From Asterias amurensis (lineage: Eukaryota > Echinodermata > Asteroidea > Forcipulatida > Asteriidae), in the NCBI RefSeq assembly GCF_032118995.1, contig NC_092663.1:1488001-1552000 (forward strand): DNA of 64,000 nt, given 5' to 3'. The notes beneath the pieces were generated by a model, which saw nothing but the letters and a program-made list of their open reading frames with translations, did no database searches and was not told the origin of the DNA. Positions 1-11,136 of this stretch are shown here, one piece after another. The first letter of the stretch is position 1, and every line of letters begins with the position of its first letter. A program made the translations under genes and the position numbers.

Positions 1-603
1 ACATTACGCTGTGGACGGGGTGAGGCATACATTAACTTTAATAAACCAACCCACATCCGCCACGATGGCCACAACAGAAACAGCCGCAATGTGATTTGTG
101 TTTAAAGCCACGGTACAGATTTTGGTTAAACCGTTCGATTGTTAAGCTAGAGCGCATTATAATAATTGAGTCCCCAGCACCACACACCTGCAACCTATAC
201 ATCCAAAATTGGGAGATTGCTTGCAGGTAGGCCTGTTGATGATCAAGTTTAGGTAGGCCTAATGAGGGTAATGTACAATTAAGGACGTAAAACTGTAGTT
301 AATAAATAAATTGTAAGTTGATTTGTTTCGACTGTAACAATTCTATTACTTGGATGGCGGAGAATTATTTTGCATGATTACAGAGCTAACACTATTCGCA
401 TTAAACTTGTCTTAGTGTCATCACCTACTCGCTATTTTTTTTATTTTTATATAAAAGTCTTTGAACAATAGAAAACCAGAATTGAAGTGTCGTGTATAAC
501 TCATTCCAACTGTTGAACCCTGTGTAAAACCACAATGAACTAAATCCATTAATATATAAACGACAATGATCATGGTTATCTGTTTGTCTTATTTTTTTTT
601 TAG

Positions 604-2210
604 ATTTTCACGATGATCACCGCAAGGCACCGTGGGTTCATCGCAGCCTGCGCCGTCGTTTTGTTCTCAATTACGGCGTTGTTTATGCTTCTTCATCGCA
701 ACCACCGTTACCTCACTGAGTTCGTTCGCCCGTTTCGTTACCGTCAAATCTTAGCAGAACAACAAGAGGTAAGCCTATGTACAATAGAAAATAAATTCTC
801 AACCATTATTTTGTTGTTTTCAATTCACTTTGCAATAATCCCAATCCTCTATAGGGCTGTCTTTGTATGTTTGTTGAAAACTATAACAAGATGCTTCTAA
901 TGTATGCTTGTTAAATTTGCATCGGGGATAAATAATTATTAGCTTTTGGATTTACTCACACATCGATGTATGTTATCACTGTGTACTCAGAACTTTCTCG
1001 AGTCCTGTGAAAAAATATCACAGGCATACTCGGGTGGGAATTACTTCTTTTTCGAGAAATATGTTACTTCAGAGGGAGCTGTTTCTCACAATGATTTATA
1101 CTATCAACCTCTCCCCATTACTGGTTACCAAGAAAGGTTTTATGATAGTAATTATTTTGAGTAATCACCAATATTGTCCACTGCCTTTAAATGCAAGGCT
1201 CCGGTCCGGGAATCGAACCGGGTCCACAGAAGTGCAGGCCTGGACAAAAAACACCGAGAGCCAAATGCCAATTCAAACTACTGTTTTCTAAAACACAGAT
1301 ACCAACGCCACCAGTCATCAACACTGATGAAGCAACTTTGACACTGACTCCTACTACCGTGGGACTTGAAGATAGCATGTCCAAGGAACAAGAACGCCGA
1401 CAGCGAAGGCTGGCGGCAGAATGTCGGCATCTTAACGTGTCAGAACCAACAAACAACGACCTCACACACTTAATCGTCAACGATGATCATAAAATCATCT
1501 TCAACTTCATTCCTAAGGTGTCCTGCAAGACGTGGAAGAAAATCTGGGGTACACTTCACCAACGTAACAATACTGGGAAGTTGTCACTGCAATATTACAA
1601 TAGAGAAGAGCAGAACGACCGGTTGGAAAACTATCGCAAAGTGTTGTTTGTACGAGAACCGATGAGTAGGTTGCTCTCAGCGTACATGAGTAAATTTCGC
1701 GGTGGGGTGTTGTATGAGCACGGGCCCCTCCAACGGATATGGGAGAGGTCTTTCGGTAGGGACATTGTCAAGCGTTACCGAGGTGTTGAAGTAATTGAAG
1801 ATGGGAAATGGTTAAATATTACACTAACTGAATTTATCCAATACATTACTGATCTTGGAAGTGGCATCAGACTCACTGCATTTAACGACCATTGGATGCC
1901 ACAGTATAAAGTTTCACGGCCTTGTCACATTAAATACGATTTCATCGGCCATTTTGAAAATCTTGAAGTTGAAGGTCCATTCGTACTGCGATGGTTAGGG
2001 GTTGACCACATCGTCCAGTTCCCAGAATATAAAAGCCCAAACGCAATAACACATATTGTGGATTATTACAAATTGATATCTTTGGATTTGATGCGGAAAC
2101 TGACAGAGTATTACCGTGAGGATTATAAGTTATTTGGATATTCGCCCGATGACGTCATGAGTCGCGTTTTAAGGGGTGTATTTGCCGAGGACAACGCTCC
2201 TATCCAATGA
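604..2210 (+). CDS. Carbohydrate sulfotransferase (CHST8-14 / HNK-1 type), copy 1
   Basis: Two coding exons, 613-768 and 1299-2210, joined in phase 0, give 355 residues, the usual size of CHST11-like enzymes (Sulfotransfer_2 family). The coding exon begins at 604 after a T-rich tract ending TTTTAG, so a non-coding first exon probably lies upstream. A short N-terminal tail and a hydrophobic segment (about residues 9-27) indicate a type II Golgi membrane protein. The 5'-PAPS binding motif is FIPKVSCKTWKK (122-133). The 3'-PAPS motif is VLFVREPMSRLLSAY (167-181), with R171 and S179. The C-terminus has the family-typical YREDYKLFGY. Possible N-glycosylation sites are N98, N142 and N225. The family transfers sulfate from PAPS to GalNAc, GlcA or related sugars on glycans in the Golgi; the exact acceptor cannot be read from sequence. 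The donor is GAG/gtaagc and the acceptor AACACAG. The intron carries a TTAA-type repeat. Confidence 0.93.
1010..1187. repeat. Partial TTAA-type foldback repeat in the sulfotransferase intron
   Basis: This is one half of the family that ends TTGTCCACTGCCTTTAA (terminus at 1187). The segment with ACTTCAGAGGGAGC and TATCAACCTCTCCCC recurs at 5531, 31315, 44197 and 55759. The same copy is present at about 20016-20193 in the duplicate, so it inserted before the duplication. Confidence 0.75.
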
Positions 2211-2230
2211 ATCTTGGAGCGCAACTTTGA

Positions 2231-2283
2231 CGTGTCAACCCCCCCCCCCCTCCCCACACCACCCCCAAAAAAGGGGGGGGGGG
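2231..2283. repeat. Poly-C / poly-G low-complexity tract
   Basis: A run of C with a few A and T is followed by a run of G, just downstream of the sulfotransferase stop codon. It could pair with itself as a hairpin. Its length differs in copy 2 (about 21245-21290), as expected of a slippage-prone tract. Confidence 0.8.
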
Positions 2284-2608
2284 TAGTTCTTTGAGGCATG
2301 ACATGAGCTAGTCTATTTCCTATCAACAACTATTTGTGTGCTCTTACTCACCGAGTGAGGGATAAACAATGGTTGCATAGCAATCTCACAGTATTCCAGA
2401 TTGCAAACTATAGAGTAACTACAGTAGGCCTATAACCAACTACCAGCTAAATAGATACATTCAGTTCAACTAATTTAGCATCATGGTATTATATTATAAA
2501 AATTGTAGTTTTAGGTTTTTAGTTCTGAAATTTATTTATTAGTAGTGGAATAATTATTGAAGAGAGCAAACAATATCTGGCGCGATCTCAGATATCACTG
2601 GTTTTTAA

Positions 2609-4160
2609 GACTGGGTTGCTGTAAAAATCAAAGATATTTTTGAAATGTTGGCAGACTTCAAAAAATGGATGTTGGCAAAACTCCATGTACGAGTAGGTAT
2701 GGGTACACAAAACACAAAAATCTAAAAAAAAGTTATATCAGACATTGGTTGCCATGGTTACGGCCAAAATAAGATTTTCAGCAAAGTTTTTACCTTTTTT
2801 AAGTGTTGAAATATAGGTAAATTGAAAGCACTGGTACGTCTAAAGGGGAAAACGTTGAAGTTTTTCTTTCACACATTGCACAACCATGTTTACTCTTTCA
2901 GAAAATGTTTTTAAAAATTAAGTGTGCGACCAACTTTGGATTGAACCACTATTTCAAATAGGGGTGTTTTTGCCATATTTTCTAATAGCGAAAAATAGGG
3001 GTGTTGAATTGGGCCATAAGTCCGAAAGTGGCACTTTTTGGATTATGACACTTTTATAGTTGGAAGATAAGGAAAGGTTTGCCGGAAAGTTAGGTATTTT
3101 TGATTTTTTTTTAAATACCTTTTGGGTGGAAGGGCTTTGAGGTGCATAATTTTTTTTTTTTTTGAAATCACCACATAGCCCGTTGCCATGGTAACAGCTC
3201 ATTTTGTGTTTTGACAATTTTTTGCAGATTTTTTGTCTGAAAAACTGTATTTTAGCATAAAAAATATTGCAGCTCCACCCAGCCAATGCGCATTTTTTTT
3301 TTTTTTTTTTATAAAACCTTTCACATCAATACAACGAGTCGTCCTTTGTTTTACTTGGGACAAACAATAATTGCTTTTAACTTTTACCCTTATGCTATTT
3401 TTAGAACAGCATTAGCGCATGTCTTTAGAAAATTGCAAAATCAGCATTTTTACCCTATTTTTGGCCCTCTAAAGGACAATTTGCCAGGGATCTCAAAATG
3501 TGGTCCTTTCGGTTGTATTTTGGGCCAACATTGGTCCTTCCATTTTGAGAAAAATTTTTGAGAAATACAATTGTATCCTGTTGTAACAGTACAGCCTACA
3601 AAATAAATGCATTTTGAAGTTTTTTTCTTCAGATGGAAATAATAACATTAATAAAATAATACTTTTACTTTTTAAGTTTTCCATCAATCCGGTACCTTTC
3701 ATTAGCACCCTGTAGCCTTGTGGACTACCCAACATTGACCAAGAATATTTTGAATGACCTAAGTTTTGGATTTTATTAACCTAAAACTACAAACAGTCTG
3801 TTAAACGGCCGTGTACTTCTTGAGATATGGTGCTGCAAAGATTTCCCAATTAAATATGCAAATATGTGTCACGTGGTTAATTAATTACGAATTTTAACAT
3901 TTGTTTGGTCGGTGGTTTGATGTTTGATGTTGTACAAGTTTATTTCACAGAACTCTTAACCACCAAACTCTGCGCTTATGATCACCATTTTTGGCTTACT
4001 GTGTTTTTAAACATCTTCATGTCATGCATGCACACAGGTTATGGCTTACAATTGAGAAAAAGAAAAGGCAACACTATCGATATAAAGATAAGAATCAAAC
4101 TTAAATATTACAAAAAGAAATATATGTTTAGTTTTGGGGGATAAAAAAAACATACGGACG
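2609..4160. other. Non-coding interval after sulfotransferase copy 1
   Basis: AT-rich sequence with long T-runs (about 3150-3170 and 3290-3310) and two occurrences of a GTTGCCATGGTNAC motif (about 2748 and 3181). No reading frame here resembles a protein I recognise. Probably decayed transposon sequence. Confidence 0.5.
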
Positions 4161-4161
4161 G

Positions 4162-4232
4162 AGATTCGAACTCGCAATTCTCAAATGTGTAGTCGCGACT
4201 GATGACCACTAGGCTAGAAGGGCACGTTGCAA
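4162..4232 (-). repeat. tRNA-like sequence (SINE head or tRNA pseudogene)
   Basis: On the minus strand this reads as a pol III internal promoter: an A-box-like TAGCCTAGTGGTCATCAG and a B-box GAGTTCGAATCTC about 40 bases apart. The arms do not form a convincing full cloverleaf by eye, so I treat it as tRNA-derived rather than a working tRNA gene. Confidence 0.55.
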
Positions 4233-4887
4233 TGGTGCGTTTTTACATGTGTGCGTCAACAGAAGGGATTATGATCCGTCGAAATAATTCTCGTTTCATG
4301 ATTTTGCGACCATTGTCACTAAATATGAACTGCTAACGCCTATAACTATTATTAAGTAGGGTTGAAATGTAGTATTAGACGCCTTTAGTTTTTTTTTTAC
4401 GACGACGTCGATGTCATCAAAAACCCCTATCTAATTACGCACGTTCGTTTTAACGAAAACCCATGCACAGAGTATTTGGTCCAGAACGGAAAAACAAGGA
4501 CAAATTTAACGCACGTTCTAACGAAAATCCTAAACCTCCGTACGTTGTGCGTGTACAGAGTAATGTGTCCTGAACGCGGATAGGAAACAAAATAGTATAG
4601 ACTCCTCTCAAGAAGTCAACAACTCATAGAGGTACATACTGTGTTGTATTACCAAAGAGAATATTTCACAATAGCATGAAAGTGACTGCATCAAGTTTAC
4701 AAATTAAAAATTCAAATGAAGACCACGTGGTTATTAATTAAGAATGTTAACACTTTTTTGTTAGAGTAAAGCTTATGTTCTAAGCTTCAATTTGATATAT
4801 GATTTAACTCTTTTATTCTTGTACTTTAGGAGACGGAGCCTGAACAAAAATGCTGTACAAACGCAATGGGGTTTTAGGCGGAAACAA

Positions 4888-5447
4888 AGAATAATAATAA
4901 TAATACAAATAATAAAAATCTCGACGAAAACAATACCTGTTCCGACGGTAGGTCGGAACAGCTAGTAATAAAAATAACAAAAATCTCGACGAAAACAATA
5001 CCTGTTCCGACGGTAGGTCGGAACAGCTAGTAATAAAAATAACAAAAATCTCGACGAAAACAATACCTGTTCCGACGGTAGGTCGGAACAGCTAGTAATA
5101 AAAATAACAAAAATCTCGACGAAAACAATACCTGTTCCGACGGTAGGTCGGAACAGCTAGTAATAAAAATAACAAAAATCTCGACGAAAACAACACCTGT
5201 TCGACGGTAGGTCGGAACAGCTAAAAATAATAAAAAATCTCAACGAAAACAACGCCTGTTCCGACGGTAGGTCGGAACAGCTAATTATAAAATACTAAAA
5301 ATATCGACGAAAACAACACCTGTTCCGACGGGTGGTCGGAACAGCTAAAAATAATAAAAAATCAGCTTAAGAACAGCTAAAAATAATAAAAATCTCGACG
5401 AAAACAACACCTGCTCCGACGGTAGGTCGGAACAGCTAATAAAAATA
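4888..5447. repeat. Tandem array of 65-bp units, each with a short hairpin
   Basis: About eight units, with CTCGACG recurring at 4920, 4985, 5050, 5115 and 5180 (period 65), then more divergent units to about 5447. Each unit carries TGTTCCGAC-GGTA-GGTCGGAACA, a 9-bp stem with a short loop, in an A-rich linker. The first units are nearly identical and the later ones have drifted, so homogenisation is recent at the left end. It is non-coding. Confidence 0.95.
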
Positions 5448-5530
5448 TAACTGTCAATTGTAAACAGTGTATAGTTCGAAGACTCTCCACAGCTAATTCG
5501 GCTGGTATAGTGTTATCCGGCTTTGTTCCA

Positions 5531-5779
5531 TTAAAGGCAGTGGACACTATTGGTAATTACTCAAAATAATGATTGCACTAAACCTTACTTGGTAACGATT
5601 AATGGGGAGAGGTTAAAGGTATAAAACATTGTGAGAAACGGCTCCCTCATTGTGTTTGAGAAAGAAGTAATTTTCCACGAATTTGATATTATGCATATGT
5701 TGAGATACACCAAGTGAGAAGACTTGTCTTTGACAGTTACCAATAGTTGACAGTTACCAATAGTGTCTAGTGTCTTTAA
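5531..5779. mobile_element. TTAA-flanked foldback element (GGCAGTGGACAC family)
   Basis: Bounded by TTAA on both sides (5531-5534 and 5776-5779). The terminal sequence AAAGGCAGTGGACACTATTGG is answered at the far end by CAATAGTGTCTAGTGTCTTT. TTAA target duplications are typical of piggyBac- and Kolobok-type transposases. There is no coding capacity, so this is a non-autonomous MITE. Confidence 0.85.
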
Positions 5780-6316
5780 GGAAATTAAATGATTTTCGTA
5801 ACCATTAATTGTACAGTCACTGATTATGTGATGCCTGTGCGCCGCGTTAAGGACGTGTAAGACATTTTTGATAGTTTAAACGAAGAGCTGTGAACGTCCA
5901 TTTGTCAAGAAAATTGAAAATTTGATGATTGTAGCTGCTAAAGCCAAACGTAAATGACCACAAACATACAACATAATGTCTTTGTGATGCATGTTTATAC
6001 AATTGAAAGTTATATTTATATACTTGTAAGTTGCTTTGCTATATTGTGTGCCTGTGTTTTCAATCAACATCATTGTTCAGCATGTAAAAAGTAATTAAAG
6101 AGCATTATTTTTCATATGATTATGAAATTTGCAAAATACACTTTTTTTTCAAAAAAGCACGAAGTTTCTGGCAACACTGCTCCACAGTTCAAAAAATATC
6201 GGAAATCTACTTGTTGATGGATAGACTCTATGACTTCATGCATGACCTGGATGGGTAAACAGAAACAAACCCTGTCACGTTATTGTAAGACACTTAGTTA
6301 AGCCGAGCGAGTTTAA
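5780..6316. other. Interval without recognisable features
   Basis: AT-rich, no supported gene or repeat. It ends where the LINE fragment starts. Confidence 0.4.
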
Positions 6317-7262
6317 TACGCAGATGACATTCAGTTATACGTTTCTTTTCCCCCAAGTCAAAGTCTGGCACTTTGTTCCATTCACAATCTTGAATCTTGT
6401 GTGGAGGATATTTGTAGCTGGTTGAGTGTATACTCTCTTACATTGAATTGTGCTAAGTCTGAGTTTCTATTATTTGGTTCTAAGGTTCAATTAGATAAGA
6501 TCGATGTTACTTCTTTCAAGATTGCTGATTCTGTGATTCCTCTCTCTCATTCTTGCAGAAATCTTGGTATAACTTTCGATTGTACAATGTCTATGTCAGG
6601 TCATATATCTAATGTGTGTAAATCTGTTCGTTACCAGTTGAGAAATGTTGGCTTGATCCGCAAATACCTGACCCGTCCAGCCACTGAGAAAATAGTCCAT
6701 GCTCTCATTTCGTCTCGGCTGGATTTCGGTAATGGTCTTCTTTTTCACTTACCCCAAACTCAACTTTCTAAACTACAAAAATTACAAAACGCAGCTGCTC
6801 GCATTGTCACTCTTACCAGGAAACACACTCACATTACACCGGTTCTGAAGTCACTTCACTGGCTACCAGTCGAATCTCGTATTACTTTCAAACTTCTAAT
6901 GCTTATCTTTCATTGCATTAATGGTTCTGCTCCTATATATAACATTTCCTTGGTTAAAGCTTATACTCCTGTGCGATCTCTCCGATCTTCCAATACATGC
7001 ATGCTACAGGTTACTAAGAGTAGCAAGTCATGGGGCGATAGGTCTTTTTCCCATGCTGGACCCACACTCTGGAATGACTTGCCTCTACAAATCCGCAATA
7101 TTTCTAACATCAATACTTTCAAGGTTAAGTTGAAAACCACTTTGTTTAATCTCGCCTATGTGTAACTGGTATATTTATCTTATTTTCCTTGCTGTGTGTG
7201 GTTCCCCCTCCTGTGCGCCTTGAGCACCTCATTTTGGTGGATTTTGGCGCCCTATAAATTTT
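6317..7262 (+). mobile_element. CR1-like LINE, 5'-truncated reverse transcriptase C-terminus and 3' end
   Basis: An open frame from 6317 to 7165 begins at the catalytic box, YADDIQLYVS. It continues through the C-terminal thumb region of a CR1/L2-type reverse transcriptase, with SRLDFGNGLLFHLP, LQKLQNAAARIV, LHWLPVESRI and a closing FKVKLKTTLF. The codon just before YADD is a stop (TAA, 6314-6316). All upstream domains (endonuclease and most of the RT) are missing, as in dead-on-arrival LINE copies. A short 3' UTR follows, ending in GGCGCCCTATAAAT, the kind of 3' tail that the SINEs here also carry. The frame itself is intact, which suggests a fairly young insertion. It is not an active element. 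Confidence 0.88.
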
Positions 7263-7267
7263 CTTTA

Positions 7268-7484
7268 TTAGGTGTTCGGACTCGAGTCCGAAGACCTCTT
7301 GTTTTTATTCGGTTTTTTTTTTTAGGTGTTCGGACTCGAGTCCGAAGACCTCTTGTTTTTGTTCGGTTTTTTTTAGGTGTTCGGGCCAACAGCCCGGAAC
7401 ACCTCTTATTTTTGTTCGTTTTTTTTTTCTTTTTAGGTGTTCGGGTATTGAACCCGAACACCTCTTATTTTTGCTCGGTTTTTT
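7268..7484. repeat. Four tandem AGGTGTTCGG hairpins with T-runs
   Basis: Four units begin near 7270, 7323, 7375 and 7436. Each has the stem AGGTGTTCGG ... CCGAACACCT (or CCGAAGACCT), a variable core (ACTCGAGT twice, CCAACAG, TATTGAA), then CTTNTTTTTNTTCGG and a T-run. Further copies occur at 8958 and 9024. The same half-stem appears at 10120 and 15990 as CCGAACACC. These look like termini of an interspersed family that became tandemly arranged. Function unknown. Confidence 0.8.
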
Positions 7485-7489
7485 TTTAT

Positions 7490-7894
7490 TCTTCTTCTTC
7501 TTCTTCTTCTCAGCGTCCCTTGTCCGCTAACAAAAGCGCCTTTTCCAAATTCGTATGAACTTGAAACTTCACACATAGTTTATTAATATTCAAAGTTTAT
7601 TAATTCAAAAAATCATAACTTTTGATCTACATGAGGGATTCTTACAATCGAAACATCATCGGAATCGTCATTGAAAACTCCGTAAACGCCCTTACAGACA
7701 TGACCCCATTTTGATGTTGTCTTCCGGCTCAAAAGAGAGGTTGGAAATTTCAAAATTCACGTCTAAAGAACAACGTAAATCCCCATTGGTATGTGCATAA
7801 ACATTGCACGTAGGCATACACACAACGTGTAGTGTATTAGCGGTGCAGCAGAGCACGCTCCAGTGATCATCCATTCTGCTTATTAGCGGCGATT
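7490..7894. repeat. Interspersed repeat unit (CTTCTTCTTCT...TTGTCCGCTAAC family)
   Basis: Starts with a CTTCTT run followed by CGTCCCTTGTCCGCTAAC and ACTTGAAACTTCACACATAG. Related unit starts occur at about 10180, 10520 and 15178. No coding region recognised. Confidence 0.65.
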
Positions 7895-8946
7895 GTCCGC
7901 TAAAAAAATCACACTTCCCAAGCACATATAAAGTTGAAACTTCACACATAGTTAGATATGTATAAGGAGAAGAAACAGTTTGAGTTATGTCACGATGACG
8001 TCATCAATTCTTGAGTTATGAATTTTCAAAGTTTATTATTTCAAAAAATCATAACTTTTGATCTACATGATGGGTTGTTACAATCGACACATCATCGGAA
8101 AGTTCGTTAAAAACGTAAATGCCTCGCAGACGTGATCCCATTTTGAGCTCGTCTTCTGGTTCAAAATCGAGTTCGAAAATTCACAATTTCTTGTATAAAG
8201 AACTACGAAATTTCCCCACTGGTTGTGCGTAACACTTGTGGCGTACACGTGTAGTGTATTAGGCATAATTTATTTGGTGGCATGCTGCCAAGTTTGTTGT
8301 ACTCTGTGCCATGGCGTGATATGCATAGAGCTATATAGCTATGCAGAACGCTGCGAAAACGATTTCATTTCAATCTTCAGCGTCAAATTGTTCAAATGTT
8401 ACCCTTCTGATGGCTTAGTGGTCAATGTGGAATTGAAGACGAAGTTTCGCTGAGATGGCTACCTACTTCAGTGATTCATGGGACTTTTAATTATGTGAGA
8501 AAACAACAGTACAAAATGACGAACATTGGTCATGTTTTGGTTAAACACCGAGAAGAATAGAGACGTTACATCGATCGACCACTCCCCCCGGGTGAAGGGC
8601 GTTTTGGGCCCACGGAATTCACGTCAGTATTACAATATCTATTACTTCTTGAACTTAGCATAATCATCAATTGTTTTGATTATTTGTTAAAACAACTATC
8701 CAAGTTATTCTGATTTAAATACTTTGAAGAAAAAAAATCTCTGGAATAACATAAGCCCTTTTAAACTTTCTCTAGTAGGAAAGGACGTTACGTAAACTAA
8801 TCTATTTCTACCTCCATGCACAGACATGGATGTTACAATACAAAACATTCAAAGAAAACAGAATGGTTAAAGTATAAGGCCCAAGTAATTAGGAGTGGTC
8901 TTGGTAAACAAAACTTTAGTACAAACAAATAAATAAAACAATCCAG
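7895..8946. repeat. Uninterrupted copy of a ~1-kb repeat (empty-site copy)
   Basis: This copy runs continuously through CACACGTGTAGTGTATTAGG, CTGAGATGGCTACCTAC and TTCAGTGATTCATGGG. The same sequence is found split in two at 10532-11136 and 14707-15178, where a 3,570-bp element sits at the TA at 8464-8465 of this copy. It differs from the split copy by small indels, for example about 30 bp extra near 8690-8725. Confidence 0.9.
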
Positions 8947-8949
8947 ATT

Positions 8950-9060
8950 TTCATTAAGGTGTTCGGACTCAAGTCCGAAGACCTCTTGCTTTTGTTCGTT
9001 TCTTTTTTTTTTTTTTTTTTTTTAGGTGTTCGGCCAACAGCCGAACAACTATTGTTATTG
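8950..9060. repeat. Two more AGGTGTTCGG hairpins
   Basis: Hairpin units at about 8958 (core ACTCAAGT) and 9024 (core CCAACAG), separated by a long T-run. They belong to the same family as 7268-7484. Confidence 0.75.
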
Positions 9061-10531
9061 TTCCGTTTTTGTTTTTTTTTCCTCGTGTTCTTCTTTCCCT
9101 GCGAACCTTCTCCAGCAATTTTAAACAAAAGTAAAGCTTGTACAAACTTAAACTTACTATGTACATAGACAATAGTGAGTAGATGAAACCGCCACTTTTT
9201 GGGAATGATGACGTCATTGATGACGTCATGGCAAGGTTTTTAAAGTTGAAAAACGACATTTGCTTTTCGCTGTATCTCAACGAATATAAGAGCTATGATG
9301 TTCATACTAGGGTATCGGATAGATAAAGACTTGGACAACATTTGAAAAGTTAACGCAAAAAATCGTATGACCTTAACTTCCGGTCGTTACCCTGGGTCAA
9401 AGTTCGCCTTCGTGTATTTTACATAAAAAAAAAAAAAACTTTTGAGCTTTTAAACAAAAGTAAAGCTTGTACAAACTTAAAACTTACTATGTACATAGAC
9501 AATAGTGAGTAGATGAAACCGCCATTTTTTTGGAATGATGAAGTCATTGATTAGGTCATGACAAGGTTTTTAATGTTGAAAAACGACATTTGCTTTTCGC
9601 TGTATCTCAACGAATAAGTTCGACTTCGTGTTTTTTTCATAAAAAAAAACAACTTTTGAGCTGATCTACGGCATAACTCAAGATTGAGATCGATTTGAAC
9701 CTTGAAACTCAACAGATAGTTGAACCAGGGTGTTTTTAAGACAACACAGGCCTAATTACGTCATCAGGTATTAAATTACAATAAAACAATGTTAAAATGT
9801 GTACAAATCATATGGCGAAAACGTTTTGGGGGGAATCCCAACAGAGCTCTCGTTTGTCCAACAAAATAGGGCGCTGTTGATTATCAAATCTGTGTACATC
9901 ATCCCGTGCGGAGGTAGCTAAATTTTAAAAGGGTTTCCATGAATTGCAAATTAAAACCTAAAGCCAATCTTACACAAAAATATTGCATTTGTGAAGAAAA
10001 AAAGGAGTCGTTAAAAACTGTGACACAAGTTTAACTATAAAAATTAACGACACGTTGTAGAAAAAGTCATCTTTAAGGTTCAATGTTTTTGAACTACGTC
10101 ATCACGTAACGCCCAACCGAACACCGTATTTTTGTTATTAACAAAAATTTTATCTCTAGTTTTTTTTTTTTTTTTTACTTCGTCTTCTTCTCCGTGGTTT
10201 TTGTCCGCTAACAAAGACATACTTGCTAAGCTCACATAAACTTGAAACTTCACACATAGTTAGATATTCATTAGTAGATGAAACCGTTTTAGTTTCGTCA
10301 TGATGACGTCATCAGGTGTCGAATTACAAGGTTTTTAGGTTCAAAAAGTGACCATTTGCTTTTCGCTATATGTCTTCGAATTTTACAGTTATGATATTCA
10401 TAATTACGCATCTGATAGATCAAGACTGGGACTACATTTGAAAAGTTAACGTCAAAATCTTATGACCCCTCCTTCCGTTCGTACCGGAAGGTCAAAGTTT
10501 GCAATTGTATATTTTTCTTCAAAAATACATC
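9061..10531. repeat. Nested, partly duplicated interspersed repeats
   Basis: A segment around 9125-9290 (AAACAAAAGTAAAGCTTGTAC, GTACATAGACAATAGTGAG) is repeated at about 9450-9615. Near 10110-10170 the family end CCGAACACC ... TCTCTAGT is followed by a T-run and another CTTCTTCTCCG unit start. No reading frame resembles a protein. The interval is a stack of decayed copies of one or two non-autonomous families. Confidence 0.6.
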
Positions 10532-11136
10532 TCCGTCCCTTGCCCTCTAACAAAAGCACACTTCCCAAACCTGTATGAACTTCTAACTTCACACATAGTT
10601 ATATATTTATCAGGAGAAGAAACCGTTTGAGTTACGTCACGATGACGTCATCAATTCTTGAGTTATGAATTTTCAAAGTTTATTATTTCAAAAAATCGTA
10701 ACTTTTGATCTACATGATGGGTTGTTACAATCGACACATCATCGGAAAGTTCGTTAAAAACTCCGTAAATGCCTCGCAGACATGATCCCATTTTGATCTC
10801 GTCTTCTGGTTCAAAATCGAGTTTGAAAATTCATAATTTCATGTATAAAGAACTACGAAATTTCCCCATTGGTTGTGCGTAACACGTGTGTCGTACACGT
10901 GTAGTGTATTAGGCATCATTTATTTGGTGGCATGCTGCCAAGTTTATTGTACTCTGTGCCATAGCGTGATATGCATATAGCTCTATTATTTAGAGCTGTA
11001 TAGCTCTATTTATGCAGAACGCTGCGAAAACGATTTCCTCTCAATCTTCGGAGTCAAATTGTTCAAATGTTACCCTTCTGATGGCTTAGTGGTCAATGTG
11101 GAATCGAAGACGAAGTTTCGCTGAGATTGCCACCTA
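10532..11136. repeat. Left half of the interrupted ~1-kb repeat
   Basis: Matches 7895-8465 and ends CACCTA at 11136, immediately before the TIR of the 3,570-bp insertion. The right half resumes at 14707. Confidence 0.88.

Larger units (their letters stand above)
1..2608. repeat. Segmental duplication, copy 1 (left end beyond the window)
   Basis: The first 2.6 kb reappears in direct orientation at 19005-21612, differing by eye only in scattered substitutions and small changes in homopolymer length. The match covers 5' flank, both sulfotransferase exons, the intron and about 400 bp of 3' flank. It stops abruptly after GTTTTTAA (2601-2608), beyond which the copies diverge. The match is already present at base 1, so the left boundary is not visible. 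Intron and flanks match as well as exons, so the duplication is recent and DNA-mediated, or it is an assembly artefact. Confidence 0.95.

Noticed and set aside
1193-1225. tRNA T-arm-like sequence (CGGTCCGGGAATCGAACCGG) in the sulfotransferase intron.
   Set aside because: A B-box-like core is present on the minus strand, but no A box or cloverleaf can be placed around it, so no tRNA is called.
1191-1298. Upstream in-frame extension of the sulfotransferase second exon through intron sequence.
   Set aside because: It begins inside repeat-derived intron DNA, and the splice from 768 to 1299 gives the correct family length with a membrane anchor.
7252-7558. Low-complexity frames with repeated TRVRRPLVF peptides.
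   Set aside because: They are translations of the tandem AGGTGTTCGG hairpins and T-runs, not protein.
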